Shown here piece after piece: positions 27,478 through 34,697 of a stretch of 42,967 bases of DNA. The position numbers and the translations under genes were made by a program. The stretch's first letter is position 1; each line of letters opens with the position of its first letter. This DNA comes from Bacteroidia bacterium (GTDB taxonomy: Bacteria; Bacteroidota; Bacteroidia; CAILMK01; JBBDIG01). The notes under the pieces were generated by a model, which was given only the letters and a program-made list of their open reading frames with translations, made no database searches and was not told the origin of the DNA. The DNA lies in assembly GCA_040880525.1 (NCBI GenBank), contig JBBDIG010000013.1:1-42967 (forward strand), given 5' to 3'.

Positions 27478-28500
27478 ATGGGAATGTTCGATTTTTTTGT
27501 ACAGGAGTTGGCAATTGACCTCGGAACGGCCAATACCCTCATTATATATAAAGACCAGGTGGTGGTGGATGAACCCTCCATCATTGCGAAAAACCGCATG
27601 ACGGCAGAGGTGGTGGCCATTGGCAGCCAGGCGATGCAGATGCACGGGAAAACCCACGAGAACATCAAAACCATCCGCCCGCTGAAGGATGGGGTAATCG
27701 CAGATTTTGAGGCGGCAGAGCAGATGCTGCGCGGCATGATAAACATGATAAACAAGCGCAACCGCTTTTTCGCGCCCCACCTGCGCATGGTCATCTGCAT
27801 TCCTTCCGGGATTACGGAGGTGGAGAAACGTGCGGTAAAAGACTCTGCCGAACGGGCCGGCAGCAAGGAAGTCTACCTGATCCATGAGCCAATGGCAGCA
27901 GCAATCGGTATCGGCATTGACGTGGAAGAGCCAGTGGGCAACATGGTGATTGACATTGGAGGCGGTACTACCGAAATTGCGGTAATTGCCCTGGGTGGCA
28001 TCGTATGCGACCAGTCCATCCGAATTGCCGGTGATGAATTCACAAACGACATTGCTGAATATATGCGCAGGGAGCACAACATATTGATTGGAGAACGCTC
28101 TGCAGAAAAGATCAAAATAGAAGTGGGGGCCGCGCTGCCGGAACTGGAGAACCCGCCCCCGGATTTCTCTATAAATGGCCGCGACCTTATGACGGGCATT
28201 CCAAAGTCCGTAACCGTGAGCTACAGCGAAATTGCCCATGCGCTGGATAAGTCCATAGCAAAAATAGAAGAGGCTATTTTGAAAGCGCTGGAAATTACAC
28301 CCCCGGAACTCTCAGCCGACATTTACCAAACCGGCCTTTACCTCACCGGTGGAGGCGCCCTGCTCCGCGGCCTTGATAAACGCATCAGCAAAAAGACCAA
28401 GCTGCCGGTTTACGTAGCCGAAGATCCCCTGCGCGCAGTAGTCCGCGGTACCGGCATCGCCCTGAAGAATATCCATCGATTCAAGTTCCTGATGACGTAG
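27478..28500 (+). CDS. mreB: Rod-shape determining actin homologue MreB
   Basis: 340 aa. It has the full actin-like ATPase fold: phosphate 1 LAIDLGTANTLI, connecting PSGITEVEKRAV, phosphate 2 VIDIGGGTTEIAVI, and adenosine TGGGALLRGLDK. It polymerises under the membrane to guide cell-wall elongation with MreC, MreD, PBP2 and RodA. It is in one unit with purH (9-bp gap). In other Bacteroidota mreC-mreD-mrdA-rodA normally follow; here there is a repeat element and then unrelated genes, so the rest of the elongasome must be elsewhere or absent. Confidence 0.97.
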   Translation: MGMFDFFVQELAIDLGTANTLIIYKDQVVVDEPSIIAKNRMTAEVVAIGSQAMQMHGKTHENIKTIRPLKDGVIADFEAAEQMLRGMINMINKRNRFFAPHLRMVICIPSGITEVEKRAVKDSAERAGSKEVYLIHEPMAAAIGIGIDVEEPVGNMVIDIGGGTTEIAVIALGGIVCDQSIRIAGDEFTNDIAEYMRREHNILIGERSAEKIKIEVGAALPELENPPPDFSINGRDLMTGIPKSVTVSYSEIAHALDKSIAKIEEAILKALEITPPELSADIYQTGLYLTGGGALLRGLDKRISKKTKLPVYVAEDPLRAVVRGTGIALKNIHRFKFLMT

Positions 28501-28592
28501 GGGAGTGGGTGGGCCGCCCTGGGTAGCCATGCTTTGGCTTCGAGGCTCTCTGTCGCAAGCGTTCGTTTGTGATTTCCAGGCACCACTCTTCG

Positions 28593-28745
28593 ATCAGTAA
28601 CTCCGTCCTTCAGGGCGGAGGAAAATGCTCCAAACCCCTTGCAGGGCTTTAGCTCTTTCCGGCAAACCCGAGGGTACAAAAAGGGCTGAAGCCCTTAGGT
28701 AAAGATGGCTCATTTTACCCTGCCCTAAAGGTCAGGGCCACTGAT
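28593..28745. repeat. MITE-like imperfect inverted repeat after mreB
   Basis: 153 bp with perfect ATCAGT/ACTGAT ends. The two arms match through several blocks: CCTTCAGGGCGG against CCTTTAGGGCAGGG, then AAAATG in both, then GGCTTTAGCTCTTT against GGCTTCAGCCCTTTT. They face each other around a central region CCGGCAAACCCGAGGGTAC. Half-copies occur at 13920-13960 and 37831-37907. It encodes nothing and is the size and shape of a small non-autonomous element or a REP pair (BIME). Target-site duplications are not clear. Confidence 0.65.
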
Positions 28746-29201
28746 GTTTCGGGGTCCTGAAATGAAAGAGTCATGTGGAAGACATGAGGAAAACCTCACG
28801 CCAGATTGGGGGAATGTAAATGCTGCGAAGACGGGTGCTCTTAAAGGGCTTCCCTGTTTTAGGCTTTCCATCATTTGGAACAGGGAAATCTGGAGTTGTA
28901 GCGGCTCATTCATAGGTTTGTTTTTCTCTTAAAACCAAAACATTCCTTAATAATCCAAATGGATGTTTTTCTATTCACGCTGAATATCAGCAAAGAAAGC
29001 AATTGCATAAAATAACTTTAGCAATTTTTGCCATTTTTAATACTCCACATTGTTGGTTTTCAGATAAAACTTCCGGAAAATATTGAACTTTCATTGAATT
29101 TGCAATTTCTGTAAAAAAGTCAGGTACTTGCCTTAAAACTTAGTTTTCATACATCTTTATGTCGCTGTTCATTTGTGAGTAAACTTTAAAAATGAACAGT
29201 T
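28746..29201 (+). other. Intergenic region after the inverted repeat
   Basis: No gene is supported. An 8-bp inverted repeat TCCCTGTT/AACAGGGA (about 28852-28884) could fold, and the last 250 bp are AT-rich and probably hold the promoter of the next gene. Short open frames at 28744-28932 (plus) and 28725-28913 (minus) have no coding character. Confidence 0.4.
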
Positions 29202-30326
29202 ATGAAAACTTCTATCAAATTCCTGATCAAAGGCTTCTTCACTATCTCTCTGCTAGTTTGTATGAAGTCGAATGCTCAAACCCAACCTGTATTAGGTGTA
29301 CTCAACATTGAGGCAAATGGCGGAATGCTTGACGAGCAAAGTGCCGGCAACCTGGTGCGGTTGGAAATCGAAAAAACCGGCTTATATGCAGTGGTTGACA
29401 AGCACGATCTTGCCACTTATTTCGAAAGAGATACAACCTATACACAAGCCACCTGCCTCGGAATGAATTGCCTGATTGCAGTTGGAAAAGGGGTAAACGC
29501 TGATAAAATGATCGGTGGCGCCATCGAAAAGTTTGGTGACAAGATTATTATTTCGCTGCGGCTAATAAATGTAAGTGCCGGAGGCATTGAGAAGGTGCAA
29601 ATTGATGAATACTTATATTTACCGGAGAGTATTCAGGAAATGGTTCAGGTGAGCGTTCAGAAACTGTTTGGACTGCCCTATAACACTGATGTGGCTTCCA
29701 AGCTCTCGCTGATCACAGAATACGAAAGCGAAATCAACAATCCCGGACAAACCCGGCTGGTACTCAATGGTCCGCGTACAGGAATTTCCTTTATTGCAGG
29801 CGAGGCAGCCAATCGTTTGATGGCGCCTAAGAGCGAGGGTGGTTTTGATGGCTATCCGTTCATGTTCGTGTTTGGCTATCAGCAGGAAATCCAGTATTTG
29901 AATTCCGGAGCTTTTCAGGCTCTTTTCGAAATCATTCCGGCTATATCAGGAATGGATCAAGGACTATTTATACCAAGTCTCAGCCTCCTCAATGGTTTTC
30001 GTAATAACTACAATGGTTGGGAGTTTGGTTTCGGGCCACACTTCACGTTAAATAGAATTGCCGAAGGTTTTCATTATCAAGGCAAATGGATATTAAAAAG
30101 GGACTACAATAAGGAAAAACACGGTGATGTTGAATTTGTAAAAAACACTGACATACGGGGGTTCCCGGGTTTACATTCTGCCTTTGTATTTGCCCTGGGA
30201 AAGAGCTTTAAATCAGGGAGGGTAAATATCCCACTTAACCTCTATGTCATTCCGGGGAAAAAGTCCCAGCGACTTGGGTTGATAATGGGCTTTAATTCAA
30301 AAAAGACTGACAAACCGGAAAAGTAA
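29202..30326 (+). CDS. Exported protein with a CsgG/FlgO-like N-terminal domain
   Basis: 374 aa with a signal peptide ending SNAQ. Residues 30-165 resemble the TolB-N/CsgG/FlgO/LpoB-type fold: LGVLNIEA, LVRLEIEKTGLYAVVDKHDL, then a Cys pair (CLGMNCLIAVGKGVNADKMI), then IGGAIEKFGDKIIISLRLI. The rest (about 200-374) is rich in alternating aromatic beta strands that could insert in or rest on the outer membrane. Such proteins often form periplasmic or outer-membrane assembly factors. It opens a run of unassigned envelope genes. The function is not known. Confidence 0.65.
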   Translation: MKTSIKFLIKGFFTISLLVCMKSNAQTQPVLGVLNIEANGGMLDEQSAGNLVRLEIEKTGLYAVVDKHDLATYFERDTTYTQATCLGMNCLIAVGKGVNADKMIGGAIEKFGDKIIISLRLINVSAGGIEKVQIDEYLYLPESIQEMVQVSVQKLFGLPYNTDVASKLSLITEYESEINNPGQTRLVLNGPRTGISFIAGEAANRLMAPKSEGGFDGYPFMFVFGYQQEIQYLNSGAFQALFEIIPAISGMDQGLFIPSLSLLNGFRNNYNGWEFGFGPHFTLNRIAEGFHYQGKWILKRDYNKEKHGDVEFVKNTDIRGFPGLHSAFVFALGKSFKSGRVNIPLNLYVIPGKKSQRLGLIMGFNSKKTDKPEK

Positions 30327-30374
30327 TTTACACCGCACTTCATAATTCATATTCACACTTAAAATTTACATGTC

Positions 30375-31145
30375 ATGAAAACAATCTTAATGTTTACACT
30401 GCTTTTACTTCCTTTATTAGGAAGTTCGCAATCTGTCTTGTCACTCCGCCTGAATCAATTTGCAGGAGGGGGTATAAATTCTTCCTACCAAGATGACTAT
30501 TATGAATCTGATGTTAACATTAAACTAAGGGTTTTATCCTGTGATCTTGTGGCTGATTTTAACACATCTGAAACTAAGTTTTTCAGAACCAGAGCCGGTA
30601 TCACCCGTTGGTCAGCTCAAGAAGAATATACAAGCAGTAGTACCGATTTCTTTAATCCGGGAACTTCAAGAACACAGGCCGGCATCTATAGGGTGCGCCA
30701 AACCTCCATGACGTTTGCTTTGGGCTTTGGTCATTACATTACCGGTGTAGCGGCAGATGGAACAGAAAAGAACGGGTCAAAATTCCGTACTTATATAGGC
30801 GGACAGCTACCCTTTACTGCTCTGGGTAAAATTGTAAGTGAATCAAACGACAGCATCACTGATCCCGACAACCCCTTTGCAGAATCACAGGTAAGAACAA
30901 CCAAAATGGACGGTGGTTTTTCCATAGGCATCAAAGGATTTGGAGGCGTAAGGTATATGGTTTCCAAGAAACTGGGAATTGGGGCAGAAGTTTCCTACGG
31001 GTTTCAATACGCCAGGGTTGGGGGCGAAGAAGAATACTACAGGGATGGAAGACAACTGAATGGTGATAACAATGGTAAAACAAATGTTAATTTATTTGGA
31101 TTTGCACCGGTTACTACTTCAGCTTCTATTTCCCTGGCACTTTAA
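30375..31145 (+). CDS. Outer-membrane beta-barrel-like protein
   Basis: 256 aa with a signal peptide ending GSSQ. It is composed of alternating hydrophobic/polar beta strands with Gly/Tyr-rich turns (SLRLNQFAGGGINSS, MTFALGFGHYITG, GIGAEVSYGFQYARVG), ending in the strand TSASISLAL, as in small 8-10 stranded outer-membrane barrels. No porin or OmpA domain is seen. It is 48 bp downstream of the CsgG-like gene and probably in the same transcript, which ends at the hairpin after it. Confidence 0.6.
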   Translation: MKTILMFTLLLLPLLGSSQSVLSLRLNQFAGGGINSSYQDDYYESDVNIKLRVLSCDLVADFNTSETKFFRTRAGITRWSAQEEYTSSSTDFFNPGTSRTQAGIYRVRQTSMTFALGFGHYITGVAADGTEKNGSKFRTYIGGQLPFTALGKIVSESNDSITDPDNPFAESQVRTTKMDGGFSIGIKGFGGVRYMVSKKLGIGAEVSYGFQYARVGGEEEYYRDGRQLNGDNNGKTNVNLFGFAPVTTSASISLAL

Positions 31146-31152
31146 GGATTTT

Positions 31153-31200
31153 GTAAGAGGATAACTGATCTCCGGTTATCCTCTTACTAAGTCCCTCTTT
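31153..31200 (+). terminator. Terminator after the beta-barrel gene
   Basis: GTAAGAGGATAAC (31153-31165) and GTTATCCTCTTAC (31175-31187) form a perfect 13-bp stem around TGATCTCCG, starting 7 bp after the stop codon. The T tract is delayed and interrupted (CCCTCTTTTT), so efficiency is uncertain. Confidence 0.6.
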
Positions 31201-31365
31201 TTAATGTATTCCAGGCTCATGCAAGGGCCTTTCAGAAAAGGGCATCACTCCTATTTTAGCCGCAAACCCACTCCTGACAGCGGTTTCAGCCCAATTAATT
31301 TTCTACTCTAGCAATTGAAATATTTCATAATTTTACCGGAAAATACCTAATAATCAACCAATGCT

Positions 31366-31914
31366 ATGAAGGACATTGATTTACTTCACCTTGCCATTAC
31401 TGTTGGAAGCGCAGCTTTCACAGTATTATTTTTTTTCGTAAGGACTCGAGGGGCTAAATTCCTTTCCGGAGTTTTTCTGGCCACTACAGTCGGTTTGGGG
31501 CTAATCACGATGCAAAAACTCATGTGGTCAGATGGAGATCATAAAGAAGTATGCATAGAGGATGGTGAACGATATGAGGATAACGATTTGGGAGAGGCAG
31601 CCAGTGAAAGTACTATAGAAGTCAGAGAGAGGTTAACCGCAGAATTCTTAACCCCTGGCAGGCTTGAAGGCAATGAACGACATGCTGCATTTCTTGCAAA
31701 ACCATTGATAGACGGTATTTTTCTAAGACATCCGCGTGCCAATGGCATTATGATGTATGCCGGATATATTGACGGTGAAGGTTTGGTTATCCATTGCGAA
31801 CCCTCCATACAACATAATATTGTAGTACATGAAGCGCTCTTCAATGCCACAAGTGTTAAGCTAACCGGATATTGTCCATTTAACTGTGTTAACGTTCGTC
31901 CATTAGGTTATTAA
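31366..31914 (+). CDS. Membrane-anchored protein of unknown function
   Basis: 182 aa. Two hydrophobic segments near the N-terminus (about 8-26, 31-51) are followed by a soluble 130-residue domain with an acidic linker and a hydrophobic-strand core (GIMMYAGYIDGEGLVIHCEP) ending NVRPLGY. It has four Cys, including a CPFNC pair near the C-terminus. I do not recognise it. It lies 12 bp before the TPR gene, so the two are probably one operon. Confidence 0.6.
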   Translation: MKDIDLLHLAITVGSAAFTVLFFFVRTRGAKFLSGVFLATTVGLGLITMQKLMWSDGDHKEVCIEDGERYEDNDLGEAASESTIEVRERLTAEFLTPGRLEGNERHAAFLAKPLIDGIFLRHPRANGIMMYAGYIDGEGLVIHCEPSIQHNIVVHEALFNATSVKLTGYCPFNCVNVRPLGY

Positions 31915-31926
31915 AGAAAATGTAAG

Positions 31927-33096
31927 ATGAACATCACCTTCAGAACATTCGTCAAGCGCTTGCTTCTGCCGGTGATGTTTATCATTTTAATCGCCTTGCC
32001 AGTTCATTCAGAAAAGCTGGATAACTCAGCTCAAAAACCAGAATTTTCCAATGTGGATGAGTTGAATGGCCTTTCGGCCGGGCTTAGGAAGCAAAACCTG
32101 CTCGATTCTTCATACAAAGTTGCCACACTTGCTATGCAGCAAAGTGAAGAATCGCAATACACCCGGGGTAAAGCTGATGCCGCATTCAACCTTGCTCAAT
32201 ATTACCTCATAAAATCATTGATTGACAAAAGCATTCACCAGGTCAGGATTGCCCGGGGATTTTATGAAGAACAAGGCGATTTAAGTGGTATAGCTAAATG
32301 TGAAATGCATTTAGGACTGGTATATTTTAACCAGAAGAAGTTTAAGGATGCAGAATATTTTTTCAGCAAGGGAATAGCAGGTTCAGCCGCTAATGATGTG
32401 CAGACGGCAACCTTGCATTACTTATCAGGCCTGTGCTTTTCTGAAACAGGGAATTTTAATCAGGCCGAAAGCCACCTGCTTAAGGCACAACAATTCTTTA
32501 AAGATTCCGGCATTCCTAAACGCCTTCTGGAGTCTGAAGTAGGATTGGCTGATCTTTACCTAAAGTCAGGTAAGTATGATGAAGCTGAAAGTTATTACAG
32601 CAAAGCTTTATCAGGCTTCCGGTCTCATCAGGATGAGTTGGAGGGAATTTCTAAGTGCGTTTATGGTTTAAGTTTAGTGTATAAGCAGAAAGGTCAGGTA
32701 AACCAGGCTATACAGAAAGCAGAGGAGGCTTTTGAAATCTCCTATGCCCGTGGGTTTTTCCTCGTTTCTGAACCTGCCGCCAAAATGCTCTCAACCCTTT
32801 ACCTGCAAAAGGGAGATTTTGCCCGGGCCTACGTCTACCAGGAAAAATATTACGGCATCAGGGATTCCATTTTATCTGCTGACAATTTAAAAGCTGTTCT
32901 CAGTATTCAGTCAGAGTTGCAGTTATCCAAAAAGCAAACGGAGATTGAACTCCTTCAGAAGCAAAAGCAAATTAGCCGGATTACTATTTATTCCTCTATC
33001 GGAGGAGGTGTGTTGTTTCTTCTACCATTAAAAGCATTTAAAGAAGAAATACCCAGGATAATCCTTGCCCTCTCTGCTGAAGGAGCCGTTTCCTGA
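31927..33096 (+). CDS. TPR-repeat protein, probably truncated before its output domain
   Basis: 389 aa. A signal-like segment (10-28) is followed by five or six TPR repeats (about 60-310; for example LGLVYFNQKKFKDAEYFFSK, GLADLYLKSGKYDEAESYYS), then a coiled coil (SELQLSKKQTEIELLQKQKQ) and a transmembrane helix ITIYSSIGGGVLFLL. In Bacteroidota this layout continues with a histidine kinase or LuxR/LytTR output domain. Here it stops 23 residues after the helix (PLKAFKEE to the end), inside the 3' end of the opposite-strand gene. The final 108 bp overlap that gene, which suggests that a rearrangement removed the output part. Confidence 0.7.
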   Translation: MNITFRTFVKRLLLPVMFIILIALPVHSEKLDNSAQKPEFSNVDELNGLSAGLRKQNLLDSSYKVATLAMQQSEESQYTRGKADAAFNLAQYYLIKSLIDKSIHQVRIARGFYEEQGDLSGIAKCEMHLGLVYFNQKKFKDAEYFFSKGIAGSAANDVQTATLHYLSGLCFSETGNFNQAESHLLKAQQFFKDSGIPKRLLESEVGLADLYLKSGKYDEAESYYSKALSGFRSHQDELEGISKCVYGLSLVYKQKGQVNQAIQKAEEAFEISYARGFFLVSEPAAKMLSTLYLQKGDFARAYVYQEKYYGIRDSILSADNLKAVLSIQSELQLSKKQTEIELLQKQKQISRITIYSSIGGGVLFLLPLKAFKEEIPRIILALSAEGAVS

Positions 33097-33425
33097 TAAG
33101 GCCATCCCAAATTGATAAAAAGATCAGGGATAGAAATAGTCTTGCCACAGGGTACATCTCTATAAAGGCTTTGAGAACCTTCAAAACTAGCCAAAATATC
33201 ATATTTGCCAGTTCCATCAAAGTCAAAACGATAGGAGCCGTCTATATTAGTGGAGGTCATTTGAATCACCTTTTCTTCTCTGAGTACATATACGATTGCA
33301 CCAACCACAGGCTTCTTTTTATAGCCATGAAAAAAGATCTGTCCTTTAATTTCACAGGCAAAGGACATCTGGAAAATGCTACCTGTAAAAATTAGCAGAA
33401 ATATTATGCTATTCCGTAAGAACAT
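32988..33425 (-). CDS. Exported carboxypeptidase-regulatory-like protein
   Basis: 145 aa from the ATG at 33425; a longer frame to 33509 has no support because the upstream small gene covers it. The signal is MFLRNSIIFLLIFTGSIF to about residue 24. The mature part is one Ig-like domain of the carboxypeptidase D regulatory type: EIKGQIFFHGYKKKPVVGAI, then VQMTSTNIDGSYRFDFDG, a common envelope module. Its ATG lies inside the end of the upstream frameshifted gene (16-nt overlap), so translation would be coupled. Its 3' end overlaps the TPR gene by 108 bp on the opposite strand; one of the two ends is probably not the original. Confidence 0.6.
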   Translation of the reverse strand: MFLRNSIIFLLIFTGSIFQMSFACEIKGQIFFHGYKKKPVVGAIVYVLREEKVIQMTSTNIDGSYRFDFDGTGKYDILASFEGSQSLYRDVPCGKTISIPDLFINLGWPYQETAPSAERARIILGISSLNAFNGRRNNTPPPIEE

Positions 33426-33626
33426 CCTTGAGGGTTTCAATTTGTTGTTCACTTTTAATCTTCCACATAATTCCTGATCCAGACGACTTTCTAACGTACA
33501 ACGTGCCATTCAGCCCTAATCGTTCAATCAGTTCATCAGTTCATCATAATCACTGCCTGAAATTTCGGTCTCTATCTCATCTGGCAGTTTTGAAAGTGCG
33601 TAAAATTCTGTGATCTCTTCGTGCAT
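33409..33626 (-). pseudogene. Small gene frameshifted by an 8-bp tandem duplication
   Basis: From ATG 33626 the frame reads MHEEITEFYALSKLPDEIET, EISGSDYDELMN and then TGA. The DNA there has GATGAACT twice in a row (33530-33537 and 33538-33545 on the plus strand as AGTTCATC). Removing one copy restores a single frame: DYDELIERLGLNGTLYVRKS, SGSGIMWKIKSEQQIET, LKDVLTE, stop at 33409. The mended product is 69 aa, acidic then mixed, and I do not recognise it. It is between the YwqK-like gene and the carboxypeptidase-regulatory gene, and the hairpin repeat lies 18 bp before its start. It is either a dead gene or a phase-variable one, since an 8-bp duplication can revert. Confidence 0.6.
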
Positions 33627-33643
33627 TGCTTAGTTGGTAAAGG

Positions 33644-33672
33644 TACGAGTTACGCTATCGCTAAACTCGCAC
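33644..33672 (+). repeat. Short palindromic hairpin repeat, copy 2
   Basis: GTACGAGTT (33643-33651) pairs with AACTCGCAC (33664-33672) around a 12-nt loop ACGCTATCGCTA. The core stem is CGAGTT/AACTCG where copy 1 has CGCGTT/AACGCG, so the third pair changed from C-G to A-T with pairing kept. The following CAGCGCGGAGCGAG matches the GC-rich tail of copy 1 loosely. It lies between the YwqK-like pseudogene and the frameshifted small gene. Confidence 0.6.
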
Positions 33673-33692
33673 CAGCGCGGAGCGAGGTATTT

Positions 33693-34319
33693 TCAGTATG
33701 TGTTTTCTATTGTTATAGAACCTTCCCGATAACCATCCTGATATTTTATGGAATCAATCATACTACCGGATTCAGTAAAAAATTTCTAATAACCAGACCT
33801 TACCCCATCTTCAAATGCCCCTTTATATTGAACTTGTCCATCAGGATAAAAAATTTTTACTAATCCGTTTCCTTCTTTCAAATTACCGGGATTCAAAACA
33901 TTTCCAGAGCTATCATAAACAGCTTTAATTTCCCACAGCCTATCTAAATTATAAAGAAGTTCACAACGTAATTGCCCATTCTCATAGTACTCTCTTAAGG
34001 TTCCATGAAATATATCATTAAAACATTCAACTTCTATTTGTATTCTTCCATTTTCAAAAAAAGATTTAGAAATTCCATTGAGCTTCCCCTTTTTAAAGTA
34101 TGAAATTTCTATTGTATCACCAGTTTCGGCTAACCACACAAATTTCCCGCATCTTTTTCCATTTATTGTATTTATTTGATAAATGTATTTTAGACGTTCT
34201 TCTTTTTCCTCGTAATTTGAATAATATTCCTTTTTAGTAGAACAGCAGGAATTTAAAAAAAGTGTTATTAATACGGGAAGTAAAACTACTCCACAAGCCT
34301 TATTCTGTGGTGCTTTCAT
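33693..34319 (-). pseudogene. YwqK/MORN-repeat lipoprotein cut by an in-frame TAG
   Basis: From ATG 34319 the product starts with a lipobox (LFLNSC, Cys25). MORN/YwqK-type repeats follow (ISYFKKGKLNGISKSFFENG, EVECFNDIFHGTLREYYENG, VKIFYPDGQVQYKGAFEDG). The open frame ends at TAG 33786-33788, after GVRSGY. The same frame continues for 30 codons with KFFTESGSMIDSIKYQDGYR, EGSITIENTY and TGA at 33693, which is one more repeat. At the stop the repeat normally has Trp (GYWKFF), and TGG to TAG is a single change. YwqK-type proteins are annotated as antitoxins/immunity. Its ATG overlaps the end of the RHS tail frame by 20 bp. Confidence 0.65.
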
Positions 34320-34440
34320 CTTCTTTAGCCATCGGGTTTTCACCTTTTAGAATTTTCTCTCTATTATCATATAAATACTTCCCTGTTTCTTGAAGATTTT
34401 TATTATAATCATCACGATAATCAGGAACAGCAGAGTACAT
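34300..34440 (-). pseudogene. Tail fragment of an RHS-type protein, out of frame with its core
   Basis: A 46-codon frame from ATG 34440 reads MYSAVPDYRDDYNKNLQETG, KYLYDNREKILKGENPMAKE and DESTTE. Its charged, helix-like composition is coding-like, and it ends inside the start of the YwqK-like gene. It lies just past the point where the RHS core loses its frame. I read it as the surviving C-terminal tip of the RHS protein (the part that carries a toxin in intact proteins), joined out of frame by a deletion. No toxin family is recognisable in 46 residues. Confidence 0.4.
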
Positions 34441-34651
34441 TTCCCAAATGGTTGGTAAGCTCGAATAAACGTTTACCTCTGCAGCGCTGTAAATTCACTG
34501 TATCCATAACCGTAGTCCCTGAATCCAAATATGCAGTTTCGGTAAGCGTAACCACAATATGGTCAAATTTCCCTTTGTAATGAAACCACTTTAGCACGAG
34601 GCTGTCGTGCCTATAAACTCCCAACCTCTGGCGCGAACATCCCAGCTTGTG
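34421..34651 (-). pseudogene. RHS repeat-associated core fragment
   Basis: The frame after a TAG at 34652-34654 reads QRLGVYRHDSLVLKWFHYKG, a beta-rich stretch, then NLQRCRGKRLFELTNHLGNV and LCCS, stop at 34421. RLGVYR and RGKRxFELTNHLGNVL are the hallmark of the RHS core in Bacteroidota, which in intact proteins continues through a DYYPFGM motif into a variable toxin tip. Here everything after NHLGNVL is gone. No repeats precede it; the acyl-CoA dehydrogenase gene ends 47 bp upstream. Confidence 0.6.
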
Positions 34652-34697
34652 CTATATCATAAATAATTAAAATCAGCGCAGGCATTAAAACAACTCT

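Noticed and set aside
28596-28740. Repeat read as a CRISPR array
   Set aside because: There are only two inverted arms and no regular direct repeats with spacers; no cas genes are present.
28744-28932. Short plus-strand frame after the inverted repeat, with an opposite-strand counterpart
   Set aside because: Both strands are open by chance in this GC-richer stretch and neither product resembles a protein.
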